Source: Clostridium chromiireducens
GTDB lineage: Bacteria > Bacillota > Clostridia > Clostridiales > Clostridiaceae
Assembly: GCF_002029255.1 (NCBI RefSeq)
Contig: NZ_MZGT01000016.1
Location: 1-64,000, forward strand
Direction: 5' to 3'
Length of the DNA: 64,000 nucleotides
Both the position numbers and the translations under genes were made by a program. How positions within the stretch are numbered: position 1 is the stretch's first letter; each line of letters opens with the position of its first letter. A model generated the notes under the pieces. The model was given only the letters and a program-made list of their open reading frames with translations. It was not told where the DNA came from and searched no databases. This document shows, piece after piece, positions 34,888-44,397 of the stretch.

Positions 34888-34951
34888 CAAAAAAATAAAG
34901 GCCACAGGATTATTCCCATTCCCTTTGATACTCTTGTTATTAAATTATTTA

Positions 34952-35701
34952 TTACTTTTCTATTGAATAGAACCAACTACCTAAAATATTTTTCAATTTA
35001 TTACACTTCTCTATAGGTAAAGTTTGAGTTTCAATCCAAACACCTTTTTCATTCCCTCTGAAGTAACATTTTACATCATTAAAGTATCCTAAAACATAGT
35101 CAGCATCTACTCCATTAAATGAGTTATTGCCATGATACCCATTAGGTAAGTATTGAGTTACTACGTAACCATATTCTTGTATAGTTTCTAAACTAGATAT
35201 TGTTTCTCCTGTAATTGCTTCAACTATTGCATTTGATATTTTTTCAGCGTTGAATTTATCACAGTCACCCTGATTAGTTACAAATCCCATCTCTAGTAAT
35301 AAAGCAGGAGCATTAGTAGATCTTAATACATAAAAACTAGCTTCTTTCCATCCACGATTGTAATAATTACAACTATCAGCAACTTTATTAACTATATTGC
35401 TTGCAATTGCTTTAGCACTAGAATTAGCAGTTGTATAAACTGTAACACCATTTGCTCCTGGATTTGTAAAACTATCCATATGCAAAGATATAAATAAATC
35501 TAAAGTTTGTGCATTTGCTAACGCTACTCTATTTGATAATTCATTTACATTTGTATCATAAGTACAATTTACAACTGTATGCCCTAATGTTTTCAATTTC
35601 TCTATTAATAATTTCCCAACTGCTCTATTACCATCTGTTTCTGACATAATTCCAAAAGCACCACAATTAAATGGATGCCCCATATCTATTCCTATAACCA
35701 T
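34952..35701 (-). CDS. Phage endolysin, N-acetylmuramoyl-L-alanine amidase
   Basis: 249 residues from the ATG at 35701 (GAAGTG ribosome site). The Amidase_3 domain spans about 1-170: GIDMGHPFNCGAFG with the first zinc His, SETDGNRAV with Glu, LFISLHMDSF with the third ligand, and catalytic Glu in LLLEMGFVTN. The last 75 residues (YGYVVTQYLPNGYHG ... KNILGSWFYSIEK) are a separate cell-wall-binding-like domain that is not LysM or SH3. Follows the holin gene after 60 bp; releases progeny by cutting the amide bond of peptidoglycan. Confidence 0.92.
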   Translation of the reverse strand: MVIGIDMGHPFNCGAFGIMSETDGNRAVGKLLIEKLKTLGHTVVNCTYDTNVNELSNRVALANAQTLDLFISLHMDSFTNPGANGVTVYTTANSSAKAIASNIVNKVADSCNYYNRGWKEASFYVLRSTNAPALLLEMGFVTNQGDCDKFNAEKISNAIVEAITGETISSLETIQEYGYVVTQYLPNGYHGNNSFNGVDADYVLGYFNDVKCYFRGNEKGVWIETQTLPIEKCNKLKNILGSWFYSIEK

Positions 35702-35761
35702 TTTTATCACTTCTTTCTTTATATAATAAAATAAAGAGTAACCATAAAGGCCACTCAAAAA

Positions 35762-36289
35762 TTAAGATTGTACTAAATTTCCATTCGCTACTGCTTGAAT
35801 TGTTTGTATCTGTACTTTTAATGCATCTCTTTCAACTTGTAGTGCTGCTACTTCTACAGTTTGATTAAGAGTTGCATCTGTTGAACTAACTTGCACATTA
35901 GTTAAAATTTGGTCACTTTCATTAGTTTCGCTTTCTTTATCACTTGAAGTTGCTTCGCTAACTGCTAAACTATCTTGACTATTTTCTGAAATAATTGAAT
36001 TAACAGCTGTTGTTGAACCTTCTACTTTTACTTCTTCTGCTGAATTTATTGCTTGTACTGTTGTATCCGCAACAACTTGGTCTGAAACTCCTTTTGTACT
36101 AGTATCAACTGTAATTCCTAACATTGTTAATATCGCAAACACTTGCAAAATTATATCTCCATAATTGGTTGGTATAAAATTAGCTAATACATCTAATTTG
36201 CAAAGTTTTAAAAATACTATTACTGCACTAATCATTGCAATCCACCAATATTGATTTTTAATTCTAGATCTTAAATTCATAATAAACAT
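35762..36289 (-). CDS. phiLC3-type holin with long C-terminal tail
   Basis: 175 residues; the family is usually 75-90. The first 70 (MNLRSRIKNQYWWIAMISAV, LQVFAILTMLGITVDTSTKGVSD) match phiLC3 holins with two membrane helices. The remaining 105 are S/T/E/V-rich and unstructured, ending in a short coiled coil. Holins permeabilise the membrane and let the endolysin out. Lies between the XhlA and amidase genes, as expected. Confidence 0.85.
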   Translation of the reverse strand: MFIMNLRSRIKNQYWWIAMISAVIVFLKLCKLDVLANFIPTNYGDIILQVFAILTMLGITVDTSTKGVSDQVVADTTVQAINSAEEVKVEGSTTAVNSIISENSQDSLAVSEATSSDKESETNESDQILTNVQVSSTDATLNQTVEVAALQVERDALKVQIQTIQAVANGNLVQS

Positions 36290-36307
36290 TTTTACATTCC
36301 ACCTTTT

Positions 36308-36619
36308 CTATTTTTTAATTAAATAAGTTACTGCTGCAGTAGCTACTACAACAATAATTGTTTTTATTAATTCATTCCAATTTTGACCTGGTTTACTTTC
36401 TAATGCTTCTAATTTGTTAGCTATTATTTTTATACTATCTTTTATTTCATTAAGCATTTTAAATAGAGATTTAGTTCTATCTTCATTAACTGCTGAATTC
36501 CTTTCTGTTTCTGCCACTTTATCCTGTAATATCTCACATTTTTCTTCAAGCTTTGAAACTCTTTCATCTACTTTTTCAAGCATTTTTGCTTGTACACAAT
36601 TACTGCAATTCTCACTCAT
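36308..36619 (-). CDS. xhlA: XhlA-type hemolysin/holin partner
   Basis: 103 residues: coiled coil (MLEKVDERVSKLEEKCEILQ), then one C-terminal membrane helix (ELIKTIIVVVATAAVTYLIKK). This matches XhlA of PBSX-type prophages, which works with a holin in lysis. N-terminal CSNC is unusual and might bind metal or form a disulfide. AGGTGG ribosome site. Confidence 0.88.
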   Translation of the reverse strand: MSENCSNCVQAKMLEKVDERVSKLEEKCEILQDKVAETERNSAVNEDRTKSLFKMLNEIKDSIKIIANKLEALESKPGQNWNELIKTIIVVVATAAVTYLIKK

Positions 36620-36716
36620 GATCCACCACCTATTTCAAATTCAAAAAAACAAGCAATAAAAAAACACCCTAATTGGTGCTAATTAATTTCCTATTTTACT
36701 TCTAATATATAATTGT

Positions 36717-36917
36717 TTACTTAGTAGTAGTTTTAGATTGAATTAATTCATTAAGTTCACTTGATTGCTCTAATGTTATTTTATTTCCTGCAACAAAAGC
36801 ATCTATTGTTTCTATTACATTTTCCTTATCTGCTTCTAGAGTTCCTTCTGCTGCCTCTGCATTGATTCTATTTGTTAATATTTTTGCTAATCTTAATTGA
36901 GTTGCTGTTGCTATCAT
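36717..36917 (-). CDS. Small phage protein after the fibre genes
   Basis: 66 residues, helical and soluble (ATQLRLAKILTNRINAEAAE, then KITLEQSSELNELI). Clear GGGAG ribosome site. Position (between fibre and lysis genes) is that of XkdX-like or fibre-assembly proteins, but the sequence is not XkdX. Function unknown. Confidence 0.65.
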   Translation of the reverse strand: MIATATQLRLAKILTNRINAEAAEGTLEADKENVIETIDAFVAGNKITLEQSSELNELIQSKTTTK

Positions 36918-36935
36918 ATTACATACTCCCTTTCA

Positions 36936-37355
36936 TTAATTTAATAATTTATCTAATTCTGATTGTATAATTAAATCTTCTATTTTAGATATCAATTCAG
37001 TATTGTCGTTTGATAAATAATCTGATATATCTGAAACTCTAGTATTTAAATCTTTAATATTTTGAGTTTGTTGCTCAATAGACTTCAACTCTTCTTCAGT
37101 ATAATATACTGGAACGAATACTTTATTATCTACATCTACAGAATATGATTTTATATTCTTAAATGTATTTACTAATGTACCATATTCTAATTCTACGAAA
37201 TCTATTTCATCTATATCATGAGTTTTTAATTTATCATGAGTTTGCATGTCTTGTTCCTTAGTTGTAGATTCTACACAACCTTGCATTTCTGAAGTGATAG
37301 CTAATACCTCTCCAGTTTTTATTAAATAATAAATTTTTGCTGCTATTTGATTCAT
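36936..37355 (-). CDS. Phage tail-region hypothetical protein
   Basis: 139 residues. Beta-rich first half (YYLIKTGEVLAITSEMQGCV, FVELEYGTLVNTF), then a helical second half (YTEEELKSIEQQTQNIKDLN). It resembles the small proteins encoded behind clostridial tail fibres; possibly a chaperone or attached domain for the fibre. AAAGGAG ribosome site. No named family. Confidence 0.6.
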   Translation of the reverse strand: MNQIAAKIYYLIKTGEVLAITSEMQGCVESTTKEQDMQTHDKLKTHDIDEIDFVELEYGTLVNTFKNIKSYSVDVDNKVFVPVYYTEEELKSIEQQTQNIKDLNTRVSDISDYLSNDNTELISKIEDLIIQSELDKLLN

Positions 37356-37370
37356 AATTTATTTTCTCCT

Positions 37371-38936
37371 TTATATCTTTATCGCAACCCAGCTATAGGT
37401 TGCACCAAATTGGCTTGTATCTAATTTTAACGACACAACATTTGAATTAACTGTAAGAGTTGCTCTAGATGTACCAGGAGTGCTAGTATCGCGTAAAGAA
37501 GAAGTAGTGCCCCCAAATGTAGATGCCCATATAGTTTTAGCTCCAGACCAACTTGATTGATAGTACACTATAACTACCGTAGGAACAAATGATAATGTTA
37601 CACTTTGAACCGTATAGTCCCCTGTCGTTAATACAAATGTTCCAGAGGCTGACGAATGACCCCCTAATGTTTCAATAGTTGCTGACCCTGTTAATCCTGC
37701 TATAGTAACGCCATTCAATATATTACCTGCATTGAAATTAGCATCATCATAAAATACTCCTTGCAGACCATTGTTTCCAGCACCATTATAGTAACCGTCT
37801 GGAATAGCTAAATGAATTCTCCCATCAACTGAAGCAATACCTAATGAAGCTCTTCTCCATCCAGCAAATTCTTCATCTCCCATTAGTGGGATAGTTCCAT
37901 CAATCTTAATTCCATTTACATAAGCACTAGCACCACTTAGTATTTGTGCTGCTGTTGCTAGTGCATCCGATGTATCTACTACACTTGCTTTACCACTAAC
38001 ACCATTTATTTTTACTCCGCTTTTAATATTTCCTGTGACTAAATTAGTTAAATCTAATGTACCAGTAACCTGTCCACTATCTACTGTTGCCTTTTTGCCA
38101 AGCAATATTTGAGCTGCTGTTGCATCTCCACCACCCCCTTTACCCAACACAATAAAATTTGTTCCATTGTAACATAAATGATAAGGCAATCCAGCTTTTA
38201 ATCCTCCACTAACTATAGGATTTCCTAATGTATCTAAAATTGTTTTAGCACCCAGCCCATTAATATTTAAAGTACTTGCACCTGTACTTGAATTACCTAT
38301 TTTAACACGAACTGTTAATCCATCTGCGTATGCTGTTATGTCACTATTAGTAATTGTGTAAGCATTGGTTCCACTTGTACTTCCGCAATTATATATTCTG
38401 TCATTATTCAATTCTGACAAGGATGAAGCTATTTTTTCTCCACCAAATTGAGATACTAGGCCTGCAATAGCTCTTACATCTGTTATATTAGCTGATGTTA
38501 TTGAAGTTGCGTTAGCATTTACTCTTACTTGAGCTAAAGCTATACCGACAAATCCTGTTGGAAGTGCAGGTACTGAAGGTGATGCAGCTGCAGTACCTTT
38601 TATTACTTTAAGCTGTGGTACATATGGATTAACTGTTGTATCAATTACTATTACAACCAGGTCTATTCTTGGATTTGTTGTATCTGCTGCAGATATGCCT
38701 AGTGTTGCTAACGAATCGTTAAATACTCTATAACCATTTGGTAGCCATGCATTTCCTCCAGTTTGTCCTTGCGCTGCTCCAGATACAGTTATATTCATGG
38801 ATGCAGTAGCTGTTTGAGCAACAACTAAATCACCGGAAGATAATACTCCTGGTGATATCCAATCTGCATCTCTTTGCATCATGTCTGCTGGAGTATACCC
38901 AGTACCCCCAGCGTAATAGGTTGCATTTACTGTCAT
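37371..38936 (-). CDS. Phage tail fibre / receptor-binding protein
   Basis: 521 residues, G/A/T/N-rich. N-terminal baseplate-attachment domain (about 1-170, VNATYYAGGTGYTPADMMQR, TNPRIDLVVIVIDTT), central repeats (AAQILLGKKATVDSGQVTGT; AAQILSGASAYVNGIKIDGT) like those of many Firmicute fibres, and a C-terminal beta domain (FVPTVVIVYYQSSWSGAKTI). Likely trimeric host-binding fibre; the C-terminus is expected to set host range. Confidence 0.8.
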   Translation of the reverse strand: MTVNATYYAGGTGYTPADMMQRDADWISPGVLSSGDLVVAQTATASMNITVSGAAQGQTGGNAWLPNGYRVFNDSLATLGISAADTTNPRIDLVVIVIDTTVNPYVPQLKVIKGTAAASPSVPALPTGFVGIALAQVRVNANATSITSANITDVRAIAGLVSQFGGEKIASSLSELNNDRIYNCGSTSGTNAYTITNSDITAYADGLTVRVKIGNSSTGASTLNINGLGAKTILDTLGNPIVSGGLKAGLPYHLCYNGTNFIVLGKGGGGDATAAQILLGKKATVDSGQVTGTLDLTNLVTGNIKSGVKINGVSGKASVVDTSDALATAAQILSGASAYVNGIKIDGTIPLMGDEEFAGWRRASLGIASVDGRIHLAIPDGYYNGAGNNGLQGVFYDDANFNAGNILNGVTIAGLTGSATIETLGGHSSASGTFVLTTGDYTVQSVTLSFVPTVVIVYYQSSWSGAKTIWASTFGGTTSSLRDTSTPGTSRATLTVNSNVVSLKLDTSQFGATYSWVAIKI

Positions 38937-38957
38937 TTATATTCCCCCTTTGTATGA

Positions 38958-39377
38958 TTAGTTAATAGTAATAGTTAAACTACCTGCAGCAAATGATAAT
39001 GTAGCACCACTACTTGCAACAACTTGAGGATTATTAAGTGCTGCAAACCCTAAAATATTTCCTCCTGTTGCTGTATCGCTAAAAAATAGATATCCTAATT
39101 GAGCTGCTGCTAACCACGATCCAGTTGAAGTAGGGAAATTAATTGCTACACCATTACTTTTATTATTACTTGATGTTGTTGGAAAATTTGTCGTGTTGTT
39201 TGCAACTGATGCTCTTGCATATCCATTTGTTCCTATAGCTGGTTCTGTAATATTACCACCTGCAACTGTAGGGAGTGTTGAAGATAATCCAATATAAATT
39301 GTAGTTGGCGGTGTAAAATTAACTGCTCCAAATATTTCATTAACCAACGCATCTGCTAAATATGTTGTAAATGCCAT
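38958..39377 (-). CDS. Phage tail fibre-associated protein
   Basis: 139 residues. Pattern FTTYLADALVNEIFGAVNFT, PTTIYIGLSSTLPTVAGGNI, NGYARASV, TGSWLAAAQLGYLFFSDTAT is that of a common small structural protein next to phage tail fibres, sometimes named tail fiber protein or phage protein. AGGAGG ribosome site. A structural role is likely; the exact place in the virion is unknown. Confidence 0.75.
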   Translation of the reverse strand: MAFTTYLADALVNEIFGAVNFTPPTTIYIGLSSTLPTVAGGNITEPAIGTNGYARASVANNTTNFPTTSSNNKSNGVAINFPTSTGSWLAAAQLGYLFFSDTATGGNILGFAALNNPQVVASSGATLSFAAGSLTITIN

Positions 39378-39388
39378 TATAGTACCTC

Positions 39389-41197
39389 CTAGAATTTTAT
39401 TATTTTTATTTCATTTGTGAATTTTGAAATTTCTTTATTAATCACTAATTGTTTTAAACTTGTTATATTCTTAGTAAAAGTAACTTTTTCATATATATTT
39501 TGGATTGTTACATCCTTATAATAAGAAAAAGATTTTATACTTAATTTTTCATTTGTATTTAACAATTCAGATTCCCTTATATCACTTATAAGTGTTTTTT
39601 CAGTTATATTATTCAAAAATACATTTTCTTTATGATCAATGAACTTATAACTAAACGTATTTGATTTTTTAAATTCGGATATATCTTTAAGGTTTATTAT
39701 GAATTTGACTTCAAATGCAATAAAATACAAATAGGAAACTACTGCATTAAAATTAGAATTAGACACAATGTTTCCCTTTAATAATAGATTGCTTTTTATA
39801 GCTCCACTGATACTTGAGTTTTCAAAAACTGTTCCGACTAATTTATTGTTTATTGATATATTTCCATTTATTGAAGCTGCACTTATAATACTTCCAGATA
39901 GTTGTGTAGTATCAGTTATTACATCGTTAATTCCAAAACTTACATTCATCGAACTAACTATAGATATTACACTTGATATTTGTCCATGTATGATTGTCAA
40001 TGCTTCAACTTCAGATTCAATTAAAGATCTAATATTCCCATGAACTATTGAGTTAATCAAATCGCTACTACTAATGCTAGCAATATTCTTTATTCCTTTT
40101 TCAAAATTAAATGGAAATTCTAATGGAAATTCTAATAATTCATTAAAATTAATAAAAGTTTCTGATTCAACTATACTTTCAATAACATTCCAAGTATCAC
40201 CTTGAATAGTTACTAATGAATTGAAATCAGCGTTTTCTACTAGCGAATTTCTTATTGAACCATTTATATTACTATTTACAGCAACTCTTCCTAATAGCTC
40301 AAGTTTTTCAATAATCTCAGAATCTTCAATATTAAAATCAGAACTAATTGCATAACTTTTTAGTATTGCTGATTGAATTAAATTTGCTGAAACATTCGAA
40401 ACACTTCTTAAGCTATTTGATATAGCATAGTTGCAGGTAATTTCACCACTAATTACTGAATTACCTTTCAAGTTAGCAATAATTAGATTAGTAATTCTAT
40501 TATTAATTATTGATGAATTAGATGATATGTCATCGCTACTTAAATTTATATCATTATGCAATCCATTAAGAAAATTAAACGGAAAAGTTAATGGAAATTC
40601 TAGTTCCTTAAGTATCTCAATTTCAGAAACTTGAAGTAAATCGCAATCTATTAAATTAATTAAATTTCCATTTATACTCGTATTACTATTAACTGTACTC
40701 TCAAGCTCAATATAATTTGAGCTTAAAATTGCTATAGATGTATTTGCAATTATATTAGTTATAAGTTTAAACATTGAAGTTGGAATTCCAGTTATATTTG
40801 AAGTAGGACTAATAACTGCAGGTGATATCAATTGTCGTTCAGATACCGAAACACTAATCAATGAATCACCTTCAATATTAGAATTAATTGCAACAGTATT
40901 TATTAAGTTTGAATCAATATCTACTGAATCAATTAATCCATTTGAAGCTAAATTTGAATTATTCTTTATAGATCCACTAATATTTGAATTTGATATAAAT
41001 GTACTTTTGATAGGAGTAATTAATAATAAAGATCCACTAACTGTTGTATTACTTATAATATTTGATGTTTCATTATAACTAATATTTGAACTTTCAATAG
41101 TGAATTTAAGTGGAAAATTAACTGGAAAATTGAATTTGGCAGATTTTTGAGTTATTGAAGAATAACTTGTTAACGAACTTGAAATATTAGTTGCCAT
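39389..41197 (-). CDS. Large repetitive S/N/I-rich tail fibre-like protein
   Basis: 602 residues, very rich in S, N and I. Aromatic-proline blocks recur at about 22-32 (FNFPVNFPLKF), 200-209 (FPLTFPFNF) and 357-365 (FPLEFPFNF), marking three modules. Between them runs a loose 20-residue pattern (SNxxGSIxNNS) suggesting a beta-solenoid. The last 110 residues are charged and unlike the rest (TEKTLISDIRESELLNTNEK). It lies between the baseplate-associated protein and the fibre genes, so a long fibre or spike is likely. Not assigned to a family. Confidence 0.6.
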   Translation of the reverse strand: MATNISSSLTSYSSITQKSAKFNFPVNFPLKFTIESSNISYNETSNIISNTTVSGSLLLITPIKSTFISNSNISGSIKNNSNLASNGLIDSVDIDSNLINTVAINSNIEGDSLISVSVSERQLISPAVISPTSNITGIPTSMFKLITNIIANTSIAILSSNYIELESTVNSNTSINGNLINLIDCDLLQVSEIEILKELEFPLTFPFNFLNGLHNDINLSSDDISSNSSIINNRITNLIIANLKGNSVISGEITCNYAISNSLRSVSNVSANLIQSAILKSYAISSDFNIEDSEIIEKLELLGRVAVNSNINGSIRNSLVENADFNSLVTIQGDTWNVIESIVESETFINFNELLEFPLEFPFNFEKGIKNIASISSSDLINSIVHGNIRSLIESEVEALTIIHGQISSVISIVSSMNVSFGINDVITDTTQLSGSIISAASINGNISINNKLVGTVFENSSISGAIKSNLLLKGNIVSNSNFNAVVSYLYFIAFEVKFIINLKDISEFKKSNTFSYKFIDHKENVFLNNITEKTLISDIRESELLNTNEKLSIKSFSYYKDVTIQNIYEKVTFTKNITSLKQLVINKEISKFTNEIKIIKF

Positions 41198-41219
41198 TCA
41201 CATTCCCTCCAGTTAATAT

Positions 41220-41543
41220 TTATATCAATGATTTCATAATGTTTATTGAACCTGTCAAAACAATAGATGATTCTCCAGATGATGTTGTAACTCTTGCCAT
41301 ATGTTTATAATTACCCTCAAGATTTTTTGTGTCTTGAGCTAACACTGATATCGTAAATTGACCACTTGTAGGATTTGTAATTTTAATTCCATTTCCTACT
41401 TCTTTTGATAATATAGCCGAATCCTTATTATCTATTAATACCCATTTAATAGTTGCTGAATTTAAATTAATTGCATTATTATTTTCATCTGTCACACTAA
41501 TAACTAAATTTCTACTATCACCCGAATAAAATGAAATATCCAT
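41220..41543 (-). CDS. Baseplate-associated immunoglobulin-like protein
   Basis: 107 residues, beta-rich: FYSGDSRNLVISVTDENNNA, ATIKWVLIDNKDSAIL, PTSGQFTISVLAQDT, GNYKHMARVTTSSGESS. This is the BppU-N-like Ig fold seen at the head of baseplate upper proteins, here as a stand-alone gene. GGGGGTG ribosome site. Confidence 0.7.
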   Translation of the reverse strand: MDISFYSGDSRNLVISVTDENNNAINLNSATIKWVLIDNKDSAILSKEVGNGIKITNPTSGQFTISVLAQDTKNLEGNYKHMARVTTSSGESSIVLTGSINIMKSLI

Positions 41544-41546
41544 ATA

Positions 41547-42419
41547 TTACACCCCCATTATCAATGCTGATACATACACTTGATTAGCTAAATTAGCAGT
41601 TATATTTACATCAATTGGAGTATTTTTCAAAGCATTTACACATAATTGCCTTAAAAAATGATTTCCTATTGTATATGATTGAACCCCTGAGCTATTAGGG
41701 AAATATAATCCATTTCTTTCAGGTATCATCATTTTAGTTTGAACTCCTGCTGTATCGGTATAAGTTATACTGACAGTTATATTAGATGCTGCAAGTACTC
41801 TTAAGTAAACGTCTATTTTAAAATTTCCTTGTTGAGCAGGTGTAAATAAAAGTATTTTTGTAGCTGATGTAGTTGTTAATTTGACCTCACTAATAGAGCT
41901 TGAATTAATTTTGGCATCAGCATATTGCTTAGCCTGAGTTAGAGCATTGTTAACATCTATTGGGGTTGCATAAACAAGTGATTGGTCTATAGTTGCTGAA
42001 ACATTCGCAGCGTTTCCAACTAATAGATTTATATCTATACTTTTTTCTATAACATCAGTGCTCCCATTAGCTGGAATAAATTCAGCATTAGTACCTGCAT
42101 TTCCATAACAGTATAATATTTCTCCTAAATCTGGATCAGTAGCAAATATTCCAATCTCCCTAAAATAAAATCCTGTAGTTATATTTTGATTTGATATTGT
42201 GAAACCAATCACTGCTTTACCTGTTGGCAATACCTTAAGTTTTGTTATAGAAATATCTTTAATCTTATTTTTCAAAGCAGTTAAACTTGATATAGAACTA
42301 CTCCCCAATGCTCCATCCCCGATAGATACTTTTGTATAATTCAATTGCTTGCCTGCTTGCGCCTTTGTTAAAAGGTTTTTCCCTAAATCGGTTAAAACTA
42401 ACCCTCCAAAGTAACTCAT
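41547..42419 (-). CDS. Phage tail-collar fibre protein (DUF3751)
   Basis: 290 residues. The N-terminal 170 match the P2 gpH-type collar domain: GGLVLTDLGKNLLTKAQAGK, YTKVSIGDG, GFYFREIGIFATDPDLGEIL. The C-terminal 120 are a beta domain. Follows gene I as in P2. It joins side fibres to the baseplate. Confidence 0.88.
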   Translation of the reverse strand: MSYFGGLVLTDLGKNLLTKAQAGKQLNYTKVSIGDGALGSSSISSLTALKNKIKDISITKLKVLPTGKAVIGFTISNQNITTGFYFREIGIFATDPDLGEILYCYGNAGTNAEFIPANGSTDVIEKSIDINLLVGNAANVSATIDQSLVYATPIDVNNALTQAKQYADAKINSSSISEVKLTTTSATKILLFTPAQQGNFKIDVYLRVLAASNITVSITYTDTAGVQTKMMIPERNGLYFPNSSGVQSYTIGNHFLRQLCVNALKNTPIDVNITANLANQVYVSALIMGV

Positions 42420-42420
42420 T

Positions 42421-42984
42421 TTATGTCACCTCCGAAATTGTTATAAAATCACCAGTATGAACTATTGCTGCTAGATATAAATTCATTTCATCACCAATCT
42501 CAATAACTACTTTATCAAGCCATGAACGCTCATTTTTTACCGAATTCAAAGCTCTTATAAACTGTTCAGCTCTATCTATTGTTACTGATTCATTAGTCGT
42601 TATAACTTGAAAAGTATAAGGTTCTCCACCATAATTAAACCATTCATTTACCTGTCCAGAATCAAAAACAGTAGAAATTAATTCTTCTACTGCTTGTGGA
42701 GTACCTTTTTGTTTATGCCATTTATTTGAATTTCTTACTAATTGCCTTTTAACATCTAAATCAAGAGTATTATCATAAAAATCTACATGCATTTGCCATG
42801 CTAAAAGATCTACAACATCGCTTGGAAGTAAATCTAAATTAGGTAGCAATATACAATTCCTTACTTCATTAACTATAAGTAAAAATTCATTATCAACTGC
42901 TTTTGATGCAGCAATCATATCTGGATCACTTTGTAAATTTGGTGGCAGTAGGTTTAATACTGATGCTTCATATATATTAATCAT
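42421..42984 (-). CDS. Phage tail protein I (P2 gpI-like)
   Basis: 187 residues from the ATG at 42984 (GGAGG 8 nt before it, inside the end of gene J). Signature: LLPPNLQSDPDMIAASKAVD, DLLAWQMHVDFYD, KWHKQKGTPQAVEELISTVF, GGEPYTFQV. A baseplate wedge component needed for tail assembly. Overlaps gene J by 8 bp, showing coupling. Confidence 0.93.
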   Translation of the reverse strand: MINIYEASVLNLLPPNLQSDPDMIAASKAVDNEFLLIVNEVRNCILLPNLDLLPSDVVDLLAWQMHVDFYDNTLDLDVKRQLVRNSNKWHKQKGTPQAVEELISTVFDSGQVNEWFNYGGEPYTFQVITTNESVTIDRAEQFIRALNSVKNERSWLDKVVIEIGDEMNLYLAAIVHTGDFITISEVT

Positions 42985-44119
42985 CCTCAAGTCCTCCATA
43001 CGTTACTATTACATTCCTTGAAAACGCTACTTGTGTATCTGTTAGCTTTGTATACATAGGACTTGTTATAACTGTTCTCTTAGCTCCAGCGCTCTTTATT
43101 CTTGACTGTAATTCATCAACATTTATATCTCTCCCTATTTTGCTTCTTTGCCATAAGTTGTAATCTTGTACTGCCTGACTCACATTTTTTTGTATTGTTG
43201 ATGCTGCAGCTGCATTATAAGATAAAATATAATAAGTAAGATTAATATCATAATTTATTACCTCAGGTAAGTTGACAGAAACATTATCTGTTAATGGCCT
43301 TCTACTTTTATCACTTAAATAAGCTTGCGCTCCTTTTAAAAATGTTGATGTAGGAAGTTCTCCATCCTTTAACAGCAATCGTATATCAACAGTACCTGGA
43401 CTTGGAGAATATACCTTTACGTCACCAATTGATTGACTATATTGCTTAGCTAAATATTCATATGCTCCACTTGGTCCTGCAACACTAAATCCTTCAGGTG
43501 ATTCCCTTATTCGCTCTCTATAACTTTCATCATCCTCTTTATCAGTTCCACCTTGACTTACATCAGTATTAACTACACTTTCAATCCAAGGTAAAGGATC
43601 AGATAATACATTTAGTTGGCCTGCTATAAAATCATTCCCAATAGTTCCACCTATTGTACACTGGAGTATTGCTTCTACACTTGTATCTCCAATATCAATA
43701 TTTATATCTTCGATTGTTTGAAAATAAATTTCGCTTGAACCATTGGAAGTAACTCTAGTTCCCTTTGGTATAGTTTTTATAGTAGCTTGTGGAGCACTCA
43801 AGTTAAACTTTACTGGTACTGTTGCATAACTTATACCTGTTCTTTCAGTATCCGAAAATGCTCCTACATTATCCAAGTAGTCACCCGAAGAATATTTAAG
43901 TAAATTCTGTTTTGCAGAAAAATCAATTAATTGTCTTAATTGAAATTCTCTTAGTGCCTGACTATATAAAAATATTCTTATCTTATCTCCTGGATAAAGG
44001 GTAATCTTTTCTCCAGTTTGCTCAAAGTAAGCATTTTCGTAACCTGTTATCATTTCATTAAGTATAGCGGTTATATCTTTTTGAGCAAAATTAACATCTG
44101 GTAAACTTGCTAAATTCAT
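42977..44119 (-). CDS. Baseplate protein J (gp47-like)
   Basis: 380 residues. Full Baseplate_J pattern: TYPGDKIRIFLYSQALREFQ-type start, IPKGTRVTSNGSSEIYFQT, GGTDKEDDESYRERIRESPE, AGPSGAYEYLAKQYSQSIGD, VDIRLLLKDGE. A wedge protein of contractile tails. Its start shares a base with the stop of the gp25 gene (TAATG), so translation is coupled. Confidence 0.95.
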   Translation of the reverse strand: MNLASLPDVNFAQKDITAILNEMITGYENAYFEQTGEKITLYPGDKIRIFLYSQALREFQLRQLIDFSAKQNLLKYSSGDYLDNVGAFSDTERTGISYATVPVKFNLSAPQATIKTIPKGTRVTSNGSSEIYFQTIEDINIDIGDTSVEAILQCTIGGTIGNDFIAGQLNVLSDPLPWIESVVNTDVSQGGTDKEDDESYRERIRESPEGFSVAGPSGAYEYLAKQYSQSIGDVKVYSPSPGTVDIRLLLKDGELPTSTFLKGAQAYLSDKSRRPLTDNVSVNLPEVINYDINLTYYILSYNAAAASTIQKNVSQAVQDYNLWQRSKIGRDINVDELQSRIKSAGAKRTVITSPMYTKLTDTQVAFSRNVIVTYGGLEDD

Positions 44120-44397
44120 TATTCTACCCTCACTTTCGGGATTAAATTATTATCATCATCTGTAATAAAAGTTACTTCCTTAACTTTTACTCTTGGTTCA
44201 TACTGTTGAACTTTTCTTGCAAATTCAACTGTGAGTTTTCCTTGAGCTAAGTTTATTGATTCATCTAAAATACCGATATCAATACCAAAATTTCTATCAA
44301 ATGGTACTGTTCCTTGAGGTGTAGAAAATATATTTTTTAGCGTTTCTGCTATTTCTGCTGTAGTTCCTATGATTGATACATTATTAATATTAATCAT
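44119..44397 (-). CDS. GPW/gp25-family baseplate protein
   Basis: 92 residues: ISIIGTTAEIAETLK-like start, FSTPQGTVPFDRNFGIDIG, FARKVQQYEPRVKVKEVTF. This is the lysozyme-like gp25/gpW fold that joins sheath and baseplate. Overlaps the stop of the gpU gene by 4 bp (ATGA). Confidence 0.93.
   Translation of the reverse strand: MININNVSIIGTTAEIAETLKNIFSTPQGTVPFDRNFGIDIGILDESINLAQGKLTVEFARKVQQYEPRVKVKEVTFITDDDNNLIPKVRVE

Larger units (their letters stand above)
34606..34951. other. Intergenic holding a small plus-strand gene unit
   Basis: 346 bp: promoter, 25-codon reading frame and terminator on the plus strand, described separately. Confidence 0.5.
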
